From Rhodobacterales bacterium (GTDB lineage: Bacteria > Pseudomonadota > Alphaproteobacteria > Rhizobiales > Stappiaceae), in contig VIRH01000101.1 in NCBI GenBank assembly GCA_008107755.1, positions 124,001 through 188,000 of the forward strand: a DNA stretch of 64,000 nt, in the 5' to 3' direction. The notes beneath the pieces were generated by a model, which was not told the origin of the DNA, did not search any database, and saw only the letters and a program-made list of their open reading frames with translations. The position numbers and the translations under genes were made by a program. Positions 55,523-63,573 of this stretch are shown here, piece by piece (within the stretch, counting starts at the first letter, position 1; each line of letters begins with the position of its first letter).

Positions 55523-56586
55523 TGGCACGTGTTGAATTACAGAACGTCACCAAGGACTGGGGCACTGCAAAGGCGGTCGACGATATAAGCCTGTCGCTGG
55601 AGCAAGGCGAGTTCGCGGCCGTGCTGGGGCCGTCCGGCTGCGGCAAGTCGACCACGCTTTTCATGCTGGCCGGTATCTATATGCCGACCCGGGGCGATAT
55701 CCTGTTTGATGGGGCCCGCGTCAACGACGTGGAAGCACGGGACCGAAATGTCGGGATCGTGTTCCAGTCCTATGCGCTCTACCCGAACATGACAGTGCTG
55801 CAGAACATCCTGTTCCCGCTGCGCTTCAAGAAGGTGCCGAAGGCGGAAGCGGAGAAATCTGCGCGGGAAATCGCCGAGCTTGTCGAGATCTCGTCGCTGC
55901 TCGACCGCAAGCCAAGCCAGCTCTCCGGCGGTCAGCAGCAGCGCGTCGCGCTTGCCCGGGCGCTGATCAAGAAGCCGAACCTCCTGCTTCTGGACGAGCC
56001 GCTGTCGAACCTCGACGCCACCTTGCGCCTGTCGATGCGCATGGAGATCCGGCGTATCCAGCGGGAACTTGGCGTGACGACCATTCTCGTAACCCATGAC
56101 CAGATCGAGGCCATGACGATGGCCGACCGGATCATCTGCATGAATGCCGGTCGCATCGAGCAGGAGGGCACGCCGGAGGCGCTTTACACGCGTCCGGAAA
56201 CGGTCTTTGCCGCTTCGTTCATCGGCTCTCCGCCGATCAATCTTCTGCCCGGAGAGCTGACGGCGGACGGCTTGAGGATCGGCGAGACGCTTCTGGCGAC
56301 CAGGGGCGAAACCAATGCAAGGTCGGTCAAACTGGGCATCCGTCCGGAACACGTCGTCGCGAACGGTCACGGCATACCGGCGGAAATCATCTCTGCGGAA
56401 GCCCTCGGACGCGAAACCCTGTATACCGCCCGCTCCGCGCTCGGCGACACGCGCTTCCTTGAAGCGACGTCGGCCCCGAAATACAAGGCAGGGGAACAGG
56501 TCAGGCTGAGTTTTGATGCTGCTCACAGTATCCTGTTCGATGCGGAGCGCGACCGCCGGCTGGAGGGCGTCAGCGCGCATGCGTGA
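55522..56586 (+). CDS. CUT1 ABC transporter ATP-binding protein (MalK/UgpC type)
   Basis: ATPase of 354 residues from ATG 55522, overlapping the permease stop as TGATG; the frame open upstream is a shadow. Walker [10 protein letters not shown], signature LSGGQQQRVALARA, Walker [14 protein letters not shown] and switch His in LVTHDQIEAMT are all intact. The C-terminal TOBE region has IGSPPINLLPGEL and LGIRPEHVV. As a homodimer it would energise the two permeases. Last gene of the operon; a 306-base regulatory gap to hoxF follows. Confidence 0.94.
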   Translation: MARVELQNVTKDWGTAKAVDDISLSLEQGEFAAVLGPSGCGKSTTLFMLAGIYMPTRGDILFDGARVNDVEARDRNVGIVFQSYALYPNMTVLQNILFPLRFKKVPKAEAEKSAREIAELVEISSLLDRKPSQLSGGQQQRVALARALIKKPNLLLLDEPLSNLDATLRLSMRMEIRRIQRELGVTTILVTHDQIEAMTMADRIICMNAGRIEQEGTPEALYTRPETVFAASFIGSPPINLLPGELTADGLRIGETLLATRGETNARSVKLGIRPEHVVANGHGIPAEIISAEALGRETLYTARSALGDTRFLEATSAPKYKAGEQVRLSFDAAHSILFDAERDRRLEGVSAHA

Positions 56587-56731
56587 CGCCGTTCCATTGC
56601 AGCAGATGTTCGGCGCGGTCCGCGCTGGACGACGCGCTGCATGAAAGACGACCCGCGAACCTGTAGCCACCTGCGCCGCCGCATGCCCCCGCTCCGGCGC
56701 CGCGACCAGGAATGCCCGGATTTCAGGCATC

Positions 56732-56745
56732 TTGATGTGGGTCAA
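56732..56745. promoter_or_regulatory. FNR/FixK-type box upstream of the hox operon
   Basis: TTGATGTGGGTCAA fits TTGAT-N4-RTCAA and has the same GGTCAA half as the hemA box. Its centre is about 154 bases before the hoxF start. A -10-like CTATTG at 56775-56780 lies at a distance compatible with activation. The rest of the gap 56587-56892 holds no gene. Confidence 0.7.
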
Positions 56746-56892
56746 GGACGACTTCCTGCGCATCTGAAAGCTTCCTATTGCGATTTTTGCCGGGGTGGAT
56801 GACCATGATCTCCGGTTGTTGTGGAGGTGGCTTGCCCGAATAGGTCGCTCAGGTGGTGACAGACGGCTCCGCAGGGTCAGGAGGGGTGCGTT

Positions 56893-58773
56893 ATGGACAA
56901 CGGATATACCGCGGCCAATGGAAAGCGCGGGCCGTCGTGCGATGTCAGCCCTGTTCCGGATGGCGAAATCGAGGACATCTGCAGCACCTACGGCAATGAC
57001 AAGCACCGGATGCTGGACATCCTGCGGGAGGTTCAGGACCGCTACCGCTGTATCGCCCCGGCGACCATGGACCGGATTGCAGCCGCCACCGACCTCACGC
57101 GGATCGAGGTCGAAGGCGTCGCCAGCTTCTACTCGTTTCTCTCTCTCACGCCGAAGGGCCGCGTAACAATCCGCCTATGCGACGATATCGTCGATCGCTA
57201 CGCGGGTGTTGCCGATGTTGTCTCGGTCTTCGAGGAGGTGCTTGGCGTCAGCCTCGGCGAGACGACGGCGGATGGTGCTTTCTCGCTGGAATATACCCCC
57301 TGTATCGGCATGTGCGATCAGGCTCCCGCGGCGATGGTCAACGACGTCGTGCTGACGAAGCTGACGCCGGAGAGTGCACGCCAGGCGGCGGAAGCGCTGA
57401 AGGCCGGTCAGACACCGGAGATGATCGTCAGCAACCGGTTCGACGAGCTATCCCCCCGCGAGCGTGTGCTCGCGATGGTCGACAACAACACCCGCCATGC
57501 CGGTGAGGTTCTACTGGGGCCGGTGCCCGAAGAGGCGGGGCTGACCAATGCCCTGAAGATGACGCCAGCGCAGATCTTCACCACGATCGAGGACAGCGGC
57601 CTGCGCGGCTGCGGCGGAGCCGGCTTTACCACCGGGCGCAAGTGGCGCTTTGCCGCCAGCGAACGCGCGGAGAAGCATTTCGTCATCTGCAACGCCGACG
57701 AGGGCGAACCGGGCACCTTCAAGGATCGGGTGCTGCTGACGGAGCGGCCTCATCTTCTGATCGAGGGCATGACCATTGCTGCCCGTGCTGCCGGCGCGCG
57801 TGAGGGCATCCTCTATCTGCGCGGTGAATACGCCTATATGCGCGCCTATCTGGAACAGGTGCTGGAGGAGCGCCGCCGTCGCAACCTGCTGGGCGAGGCC
57901 ATTCTCGGCCAGAAGAACTTCAGTTTCGATATCCGCATCCAGATGGGGGCGGGCGCCTATGTCTGCGGTGAAGAAGGTGCCCTTATAAGCTCTTGCGAGG
58001 GGCTGCCGGGTGAACCGAAGACCAGGCCGCCGTTCCCGGTCAATCGCGGGTATCTCGGCTATCCGACGGTCGTCAACAACGTCGAGACCTTCTGCCATGC
58101 GGCCCGCATTCTCGACAGGGGTGCTGCCTGGTTCAACGCCATGGGCATGGAAGGCTCGCACGGCACGAAGCTCTTTTCCGTCTGCGGCGACTGCCTGAAC
58201 CCGGGTATCTACGAGCTGCCTTACGGGCACACGGTGCGGGAACTTCTGGCCATGGTCGGCGGACTGGAGGCGGCGGCCGTCCAGATCGGCGGGCCGAGCG
58301 GCGTGATGATCGGTCGCGACAGCTTTCACCGCAGGCTCACGTTCGACGATCTTGCGACGGGCGGGGCGATCATCGTCTTCAGCGGCGAGCGCAACATTCT
58401 GGAGATCGTCGACTACTACATGTCCTTCTTCGTGCATGAAAGCTGCGGCTACTGCACGCCATGCCGCGTCGGCAATGTCTTCCTGCAGAAGGCGATCGGC
58501 AAGTTCCGCTCCGGCCACGCCAATCCGGAGGATATCGAGTATCTGAAGGACCTGTCGGCCACGATCATCGAGACCAGCCGCTGCGGGCTGGGGATGACGT
58601 CGCCCAATCCGATCCTGAGTACGCTGCTCAATTTTCCGCTGGTCTATTCGGCGACGTCCAGACCCAGCAAGGACGGCATCCGCGACACGTTCGACATCCA
58701 GTCTGCCATCGACAGCGCGCGCAAGATCGCCAAGCGCCGCTCCTACATCTTTGACAAGGATTTCACGCAATGA
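56893..58773 (+). CDS. hoxF: NAD-reducing [NiFe]-hydrogenase diaphorase subunit HoxF
   Basis: Fusion of NuoE- and NuoF-like modules, 626 residues, normal for HoxF. Residues about 25-165 are the thioredoxin-like [2Fe-2S] module, but only three candidate ligands are present (C96, C127, C131), as in other HoxF proteins. The NuoF module has the FMN/NAD motifs GLRGCGGAGFTTGRKW (about 237-252) and NADEGEPGTFKDR (267-279), and the C-terminal [4Fe-4S] ligands C518, C521, C524 and C564. It passes electrons between NAD(H) and the hydrogenase module. Start ATG 56893 follows AGGAGGGG. First gene of hoxFUYHW-hypA. Formate dehydrogenase is excluded by HoxY/HoxH downstream. Confidence 0.93.
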   Translation: MDNGYTAANGKRGPSCDVSPVPDGEIEDICSTYGNDKHRMLDILREVQDRYRCIAPATMDRIAAATDLTRIEVEGVASFYSFLSLTPKGRVTIRLCDDIVDRYAGVADVVSVFEEVLGVSLGETTADGAFSLEYTPCIGMCDQAPAAMVNDVVLTKLTPESARQAAEALKAGQTPEMIVSNRFDELSPRERVLAMVDNNTRHAGEVLLGPVPEEAGLTNALKMTPAQIFTTIEDSGLRGCGGAGFTTGRKWRFAASERAEKHFVICNADEGEPGTFKDRVLLTERPHLLIEGMTIAARAAGAREGILYLRGEYAYMRAYLEQVLEERRRRNLLGEAILGQKNFSFDIRIQMGAGAYVCGEEGALISSCEGLPGEPKTRPPFPVNRGYLGYPTVVNNVETFCHAARILDRGAAWFNAMGMEGSHGTKLFSVCGDCLNPGIYELPYGHTVRELLAMVGGLEAAAVQIGGPSGVMIGRDSFHRRLTFDDLATGGAIIVFSGERNILEIVDYYMSFFVHESCGYCTPCRVGNVFLQKAIGKFRSGHANPEDIEYLKDLSATIIETSRCGLGMTSPNPILSTLLNFPLVYSATSRPSKDGIRDTFDIQSAIDSARKIAKRRSYIFDKDFTQ

Positions 58774-59498
58774 GCGGCACAAAGCGCGAAACCGGGTTCA
58801 CCTTCACCATCGACGGGGTCGAGGTGAAGGCCACTGCGGGCATGACGATCATGGAAGCCGCCGACGAGGCGGGCGTCTATATTCCGCGTCTTTGCGATCA
58901 CGAGGGCCTGCGCCATCAGGGCAGCTGCCGGGTCTGCACGGTGAAGGCCGGCGGGCGAAGCGTGGCCGCCTGCACCCAGCCGGCGGCCCCCGGTCAGTCG
59001 GTCGAGAACGAAACCCCGCATCTGACCAAGATGCGCCGCGATCTGGTGGAGATGCTGTTTCACGAAGGCAATCACCTTTGCCCGATCTGCGAGGCCTCCG
59101 GAAACTGCGAATTGCAGGCCATGGCCTATCGGCTCGACATGACCGAGGCGACGCGCTTTCCCTATCTTGAGCCGTGCCGTTCTCTCGACGCCTCCCATCC
59201 CGATATCGCGCTCGACACCAACCGGTGCATTTCCTGCGGACGCTGCATCCGCGCGTCGCAGGATGTCGATGGCAAGGGCGTCTTCGGCTACGTGGGTCGC
59301 GGCATCCACCGGCGGGTTGCGGTCAATGGCGAGAACCTCGCCGATACGGACGCCGAGGCGACCGATCATGCGATTTCGAGGGAGGTCTGCCCTGTCGGCT
59401 GCATCATCCGGAAGCGGGTCGGCTTCGCAGTGCCGATCGGCGAGCGGGAATTCGATCACGGTCTGATCGGTCACGAGATCGAGGAGAAGCGCAAATGA
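58770..59498 (+). CDS. hoxU: NAD-reducing hydrogenase electron-transfer subunit HoxU
   Basis: NuoG N-terminal-like iron-sulfur protein of 242 residues. A [2Fe-2S] ferredoxin domain uses C42, C53, C56 and C68. The His-Cys3 [4Fe-4S] motif is H98-N-H-L-C104-x2-C107-x5-C113. Two [4Fe-4S] groups follow (NRCISCGRCIRASQDV from C143, and EVCPVGCI near the C-terminus). It relays electrons between HoxF and HoxY. It overlaps both hoxF and hoxY by 4 bases. Confidence 0.93.
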   Translation: MSGTKRETGFTFTIDGVEVKATAGMTIMEAADEAGVYIPRLCDHEGLRHQGSCRVCTVKAGGRSVAACTQPAAPGQSVENETPHLTKMRRDLVEMLFHEGNHLCPICEASGNCELQAMAYRLDMTEATRFPYLEPCRSLDASHPDIALDTNRCISCGRCIRASQDVDGKGVFGYVGRGIHRRVAVNGENLADTDAEATDHAISREVCPVGCIIRKRVGFAVPIGEREFDHGLIGHEIEEKRK

Positions 59499-60064
59499 GC
59501 GAACTCCCGAAGGCGCGCGTCGCCACCGCCTCGCTGGCAGGCTGCTTCGGCTGCCACATGGCGATCCTCGACATCGACGAGCGGCTGATCGAGCTGATGA
59601 AGCTGGTCGATGTCGACCGCTCGCCCCTGACCGACAAGAAGCGCTTCACCGAGCGCTGCGACATCGGCATCATCGAAGGTGGCTGCTGCAACGAGGAGAA
59701 CGTGCATGTGCTGCATGATTTTCGGCGCAATTGCGACGTTCTGATCGCCCTCGGCCAATGCGCCATCATGGGCGGTCTGCCGGCCATGCGCAACGCGATC
59801 ATGCATTCCGACGCACCGCTGCGCGAATGCCTCGACGAGGCCTATATCACCGGAAAATACATCCGGAACACCACGCACAACGTGCCCAACGATCCGGCCC
59901 TACCGCTGCTGCTGGACGAAGTCTATCCCTGCAGCCAGGTGGTGGAGATCGATTACCAGATCCCCGGCTGTGCGCCGAGCGGGGACATCATCTTTGATAC
60001 GCTCCTGAAGCTTCTTACGGGCAAGTTCCGGGGTTTCGAGGGCGACATGATCAGGTTCGACTGA
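59495..60064 (+). CDS. hoxY: NAD-reducing hydrogenase small subunit HoxY
   Basis: Hydrogenase small subunit of 189 residues without Tat signal, as expected for a cytoplasmic group 3d enzyme. Cysteines C17 and C20 (SLAGCFGCHMA), C89 (ALGQCAIMGG) and C159 (IPGCAPSGD) are the likely proximal [4Fe-4S] ligands; EGGCCNEENVHVL is also conserved. Start ATG 59495 overlaps the hoxU stop; the longer frame upstream is a shadow. It pairs with HoxH to form the H2-activating module. Confidence 0.93.
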   Translation: MSELPKARVATASLAGCFGCHMAILDIDERLIELMKLVDVDRSPLTDKKRFTERCDIGIIEGGCCNEENVHVLHDFRRNCDVLIALGQCAIMGGLPAMRNAIMHSDAPLRECLDEAYITGKYIRNTTHNVPNDPALPLLLDEVYPCSQVVEIDYQIPGCAPSGDIIFDTLLKLLTGKFRGFEGDMIRFD

Positions 60065-60077
60065 GGAGGGATCACCG

Positions 60078-61520
60078 ATGGCAGAGCCCAGACTGATTGA
60101 AATCTCTCCGGTGACCCGGGTGGAAGGTCACGGCAAGGTGACCATCCATCTCGATGCCGACAACAACGTGGATGAGGCGCGGCTTCATATCGTCGAGTTT
60201 CGAGGCTTCGAGCGCTTCATCCGCGGCCGACTGATGTGGGAAGTGCCTGTCATCGTGCAGCGCCTTTGCGGCATCTGCCCGGTCAGCCACCACCTTGCCG
60301 CCGCCAAGGCGATGGACATGATCGCCGGTGTCGACACGCTGACCCCTACGGCGGAAAAGATGCGCCGGCTGATGCATTACGGCCAGGTGATGCAGAGCCA
60401 TGTTCTGCATTTCTTTCACCTGGCTGCCCCCGATCTTCTCTTCGGTTTCGGCGCGCCGGCGGAAAAGCGCAACATCTTTGAGGTGATCAAGGAGAACCCG
60501 GAACTCGGCAAGCGCGCCATCCTGATGCGCAAATATGGTCAGGAGATCATCGAGGCGACTGCCGGCAAGAAAATTCACGGCACCGGGGCAATCCCGGGAG
60601 GCATCAACCGGAACCTGCCGATCGAACGACGCGACCATTTTCTCTCGAATATCGACGAAATGATCGACTGGTCGAGGGACGCGGTGAAGCTCGCCCGTGA
60701 CTATACGCTGGAGCATGAGGATCTCGTTGCCGAGTTCGGCTCGTTTCCCTCCAACTACATGTCGCTGGTCCGGGAAAGCGATGGTGCGCTCGATCTCTAT
60801 CACGGCAATCTGCGCGCGCTGAGTTCGACGGGCGACATGATCTTCGATCAGGTTCCCTATACGCAGTATCACGAGAAGATCGTGGAGGACGTACGCTCCT
60901 GGTCCTACATGAAGTTCCCCTTCATCACGGAGCTGGGGCCGGATGCGGGATGGTACCGGGTCGGTCCGCTCGCACGGATGAACACCGCCAGCTTCATCGA
61001 CACGCCGCTCGCAGCCGAAGCCCACAAGGAACTGAAGGCCGTGACCGGCGGCAGTCCGAACAACTCCACGCTTGCAAACCACTGGGCCCGCATGATCGAG
61101 GTGCTGCACTGCGTGGAGAAGATCAGGGAGCTTTTGAACGATCCGGACCTCCAGGGCACGGATCTGGTCGAGACCGGCGACCGGCGGGAGGAGGGGATCG
61201 GTGTCATCGAGGCTCCGCGCGGCAACCTCATCCACCATTACAAGGTCGATGAGCACGACCAGGTCACCTACTGCAACCTGATCGTCTCCACGACCCATAA
61301 CAACGAGGGCATGAACCGGGCGGTGAAGGATGTCGCGGTCAAGCATCTTTCCGGCAAGGAACAGATCACCGAAGGCATGCTCAACCATGTCGAGGTTGCG
61401 ATCCGCGCCTACGACCCGTGCCTTTCCTGCGCCACCCACGCCTTGGGACAGATGCCGCTGCAGGTGGAACTATTCGACGCTCACGGCGGCATGATCGACA
61501 GCCGGACGCAGTGTGTTTGA
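60078..61520 (+). CDS. hoxH: NAD-reducing hydrogenase large subunit HoxH
   Basis: Large [NiFe] subunit, 480 residues. The nickel ligands are C64 and C67 in the L1 motif QRLCGICPVSHH and C448 and C451 in the L2 motif DPCLSCATH. The N-terminal EISPVTRVEGHGKVTIHL is the conserved RxxGH-type start. Maturation should cut after H454, removing a 26-residue tail. The active site splits H2 and, through HoxFU, reduces NAD+ (reversibly). It starts 13 bases after hoxY; a 220-base gap with an inverted repeat separates it from the protease gene hoxW. Confidence 0.95.
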   Translation: MAEPRLIEISPVTRVEGHGKVTIHLDADNNVDEARLHIVEFRGFERFIRGRLMWEVPVIVQRLCGICPVSHHLAAAKAMDMIAGVDTLTPTAEKMRRLMHYGQVMQSHVLHFFHLAAPDLLFGFGAPAEKRNIFEVIKENPELGKRAILMRKYGQEIIEATAGKKIHGTGAIPGGINRNLPIERRDHFLSNIDEMIDWSRDAVKLARDYTLEHEDLVAEFGSFPSNYMSLVRESDGALDLYHGNLRALSSTGDMIFDQVPYTQYHEKIVEDVRSWSYMKFPFITELGPDAGWYRVGPLARMNTASFIDTPLAAEAHKELKAVTGGSPNNSTLANHWARMIEVLHCVEKIRELLNDPDLQGTDLVETGDRREEGIGVIEAPRGNLIHHYKVDEHDQVTYCNLIVSTTHNNEGMNRAVKDVAVKHLSGKEQITEGMLNHVEVAIRAYDPCLSCATHALGQMPLQVELFDAHGGMIDSRTQCV

Positions 61521-61558
61521 GCCGGTTCATCCTGTGGTACCAGAGGCGCAGACGTCAT

Positions 61559-61689
61559 CCCCGACTTGATCGGGGATCCATTGGCTTTTCCGCATGCAAT
61601 GACGACGGCGGTGTTGAAGGCAGTTCCAGGGATGCGGTACGGGAAAACGAGTGTTCTGGGAACGATTTGGATCCCCGATCAAGTCGGGG
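61559..61689. repeat. 131-base inverted-repeat element between hoxH and hoxW
   Basis: Two 22-base arms, 61559-61580 and 61668-61689, are exact inverse complements separated by 87 bases. Each arm contains an inner palindrome CCCCGA-N5-TCGGGG. This looks like an intergenic palindromic repeat of the type common in Rhizobiales genomes ('gtcatccccgacttgat' family). No second copy is seen in this window. Confidence 0.8.
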
Positions 61690-61740
61690 CCGACCTGCAA
61701 TGATGTCGGAGCGTCTTTTTGCGAACCAGGTGAGGAAGGA

Positions 61741-62199
61741 ATGCTTCTGATCGGCTACGGCAATCCGGGGCGGGGGGATGACGGGCTCGGCCCTGCCTTT
61801 TCCGAGCGGATCGCCACACGCGGACTCCCGGGCCTTGAGGTCGACACCGACTATCAGCTTGTCGCCGAGCATGCGCTTGCGGTTTCCGCGCAGGACGTGG
61901 TGATCTTCGCCGATGCGGTGATCGGCGGGGAGGGCGCGTATTCGTTCCGGGAAATAAGCCCTCAGCTTTCCGAGACTCTCGGCAGCCACAGCATGCAGCC
62001 CGAGACGGTTCTGGCGCTTTGCCAGACCCTGTTCGGCGTGACGCCCCAGGCCTACGTCATGGCGATCTCCGGCCATGACTACGGCGAGGTGAAGGAAGGC
62101 CTGTCGGAGGAGGCTGAGGCCAATCTGGATGAGGCGGAGCGCTTTTTCCTGCGCTGGCTGGCGGATCGGACGAACGCCGGGCGGGCCGCTCATGCATGA
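61741..62199 (+). CDS. hoxW: hydrogenase maturation protease HoxW
   Basis: Maturation endopeptidase of 152 residues from ATG 61741, behind GAGGAAGGA. The family N-terminus LLIGYGNPGRGDDGLGPAF carries the nickel-binding acidic residue (D13/D14). FADAVIGGEGAYSF supplies the second Asp and ISGHDYGEV the His. It should clip the C-terminal tail of HoxH after nickel insertion. It overlaps hypA by 8 bases. The frame continues upstream into the repeat element but the start here has the only good ribosome site. Confidence 0.88.
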   Translation: MLLIGYGNPGRGDDGLGPAFSERIATRGLPGLEVDTDYQLVAEHALAVSAQDVVIFADAVIGGEGAYSFREISPQLSETLGSHSMQPETVLALCQTLFGVTPQAYVMAISGHDYGEVKEGLSEEAEANLDEAERFFLRWLADRTNAGRAAHA

Positions 62200-62533
62200 A
62201 ATGTCGCTGTGCGAGAGCATTCTCGACATTTTGAAGGAGCGGGCGGCAGAGGACAATTTCACCCGCGTGCGCCGCGTTGCCGTTGCCATCGGTCCGCTGT
62301 CCTGCGTCGAGCCCGAGGCTTTGAAATTCGGCTTCGACGTGACCATGAAGGGAACGCTTGCCGAAGGCGCGGTTCTCGAAATCTCCCGGCCGCCGGCGGA
62401 AGCGTTGTGTCTTGCCTGCTCCAAGATCGTGCCGGTTTCGCAGCGGTTCGACACCTGCCCGGAATGCGGGTCGGAAGCTTTGCAGGTGACGAGTGGCGAA
62501 GAGCTCAAGATCCGGGAACTGGAAGTGGTTTGA
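62192..62533 (+). CDS. hypA: hydrogenase nickel incorporation protein HypA
   Basis: HypA/HybF metallochaperone of 113 residues beginning MHEMSLCESIL; H2 is the nickel ligand and the MHE start fixes the initiation codon at 62192. The structural zinc site is C73-x2-C76 and C89-x2-C92 (LCLACSKI and DTCPECGS). It delivers nickel to HoxH with HypB. The other maturation genes (hypB, hypC, hypD, hypE, hypF) are not in the window. Convergent with the RpiR regulator gene 22 bases away. Confidence 0.93.
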   Translation: MHEMSLCESILDILKERAAEDNFTRVRRVAVAIGPLSCVEPEALKFGFDVTMKGTLAEGAVLEISRPPAEALCLACSKIVPVSQRFDTCPECGSEALQVTSGEELKIRELEVV

Positions 62534-62555
62534 CCGGGTCGGAAGCAGATTGCGG

Positions 62556-63425
62556 TCAGATATCCGGGCCGTTGCGACGTTCTTCCGTCGAAGGATCAAT
62601 CTCGTTGCGCAGGGTTTCCAGAAACCGCATGCGTTCCTGGGCACGCTGCTGGTTTTCCCGCGTGACGCCGGCAATCAGCACCTCTGCGATGGCCATCAGG
62701 GCCAGCGACGAATCCCAGGGTGAGGGCACTGCGACCCGCGCCGGCAGAACGAAACTGGCAATGCGCCCGACCGGCGACATCCAGCTGTCGGTGATGAGCG
62801 CAACCGTTGCGCCCTGGCGTGCGGCCGCCTCGGCAAACTGGATGATTTCCGTCTGATAGCGGCGAATGTCGAAGACGACGACCACGTCCTTGTGACCGAT
62901 GCCGATAAGCTGGTCCAGCCAGTTGCCCTGCTGGCCGGCCACGTGGTTGACATTCGGACGCACGATCCTGAGGTGTGCCGCCATGTAGCGGGCGAGGCCA
63001 TCGGTGAAACGGCCGCCGATCAGATGAACCGTCTTGCGCTCGTCCGCGAGCAACCTGGCCAATCCGGTCAGCTCGCCCTTCGGCAGATGGGAAAATGTCT
63101 CGCGGACATTTTCGACAAGCTGGCTGACCAGAGGGTCACCGCCGGGCTCGTCGGGCAGCGTCGTGCTGCGGGCGAGAGGCGAATTCAGCTGGCTCTCCAG
63201 TTCGCTCCGCAGCTTTTTCTGAAATTCCGCAAATCCGGGAAACCCGAGCCTTGCGACGAAACGCAGGATGGTCGGCGAACTGACGCCGGCCGCCTCGGCA
63301 AACTGCGCGACGGTGCCCAGCCCCTGCATCGGATAATTGGCAAGAAGAGCATGTGCAGCCTTGCGTTCCGTCGCCGTGAATTCTTCCAGGCGGTCTCGGA
63401 TGTCTTCCAGTAGGGGGCGTTCCAT
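62556..63425 (-). CDS. MurR/RpiR family transcriptional regulator
   Basis: RpiR-type regulator of 289 residues. The N-terminal HTH_6 domain (about 1-77) has VAQFAEAAGVSSPTILRFVARLGFPGFAEFQKKL. The SIS domain (about 125-255) has VHLIGGRFTDGLARYMAAHL and DVVVVFDIRRYQTEIIQFAEAAARQGATVALITDS, a sugar-phosphate or similar ligand site. It is divergent from an N-formylglutamate amidohydrolase gene with repeated ATTACAG-type sequences between, so it probably controls that gene and whatever follows beyond the window. Confidence 0.92.
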   Translation of the reverse strand: MERPLLEDIRDRLEEFTATERKAAHALLANYPMQGLGTVAQFAEAAGVSSPTILRFVARLGFPGFAEFQKKLRSELESQLNSPLARSTTLPDEPGGDPLVSQLVENVRETFSHLPKGELTGLARLLADERKTVHLIGGRFTDGLARYMAAHLRIVRPNVNHVAGQQGNWLDQLIGIGHKDVVVVFDIRRYQTEIIQFAEAAARQGATVALITDSWMSPVGRIASFVLPARVAVPSPWDSSLALMAIAEVLIAGVTRENQQRAQERMRFLETLRNEIDPSTEERRNGPDI

Positions 63426-63495
63426 GGGCGTCTGCCTGTTTCCGATCTGCCACGCTGATTTTCATTTGACAGATGTACCGATCTTCGTATCAAAT

Positions 63496-63543
63496 ATTAC
63501 AGAACTTAATGAAGTCGGCAATCCTGTAACAAACATTACAGAA
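63496..63543. promoter_or_regulatory. ATTACAGAA direct repeats and CTGTAA-N6-TTACAG palindrome
   Basis: ATTACAGAA occurs at 63496-63504 and again at 63535-63543. The second copy is part of a perfect inverted repeat, CTGTAA (63524-63529) with TTACAG (63536-63541). They sit between the RpiR gene and the divergent amidohydrolase. They are the likely RpiR binding sites (inference). Confidence 0.55.
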
Positions 63544-63573
63544 TTTCGATTGCAAAAAGCCGGGGTGCAGGGA

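Noticed and set aside
56893..60064. NAD-dependent formate dehydrogenase (fdsGBA-type) instead of hydrogenase
   Set aside because: The NuoE/F fusion could fit either, but HoxY and HoxH with nickel-ligand motifs follow, and no molybdopterin subunit is present.
60072..61439. 455-codon open frame antisense to hoxH
   Set aside because: It mirrors the codon pattern of hoxH, has no ribosome site and no recognisable domain; hoxH carries both nickel motifs.
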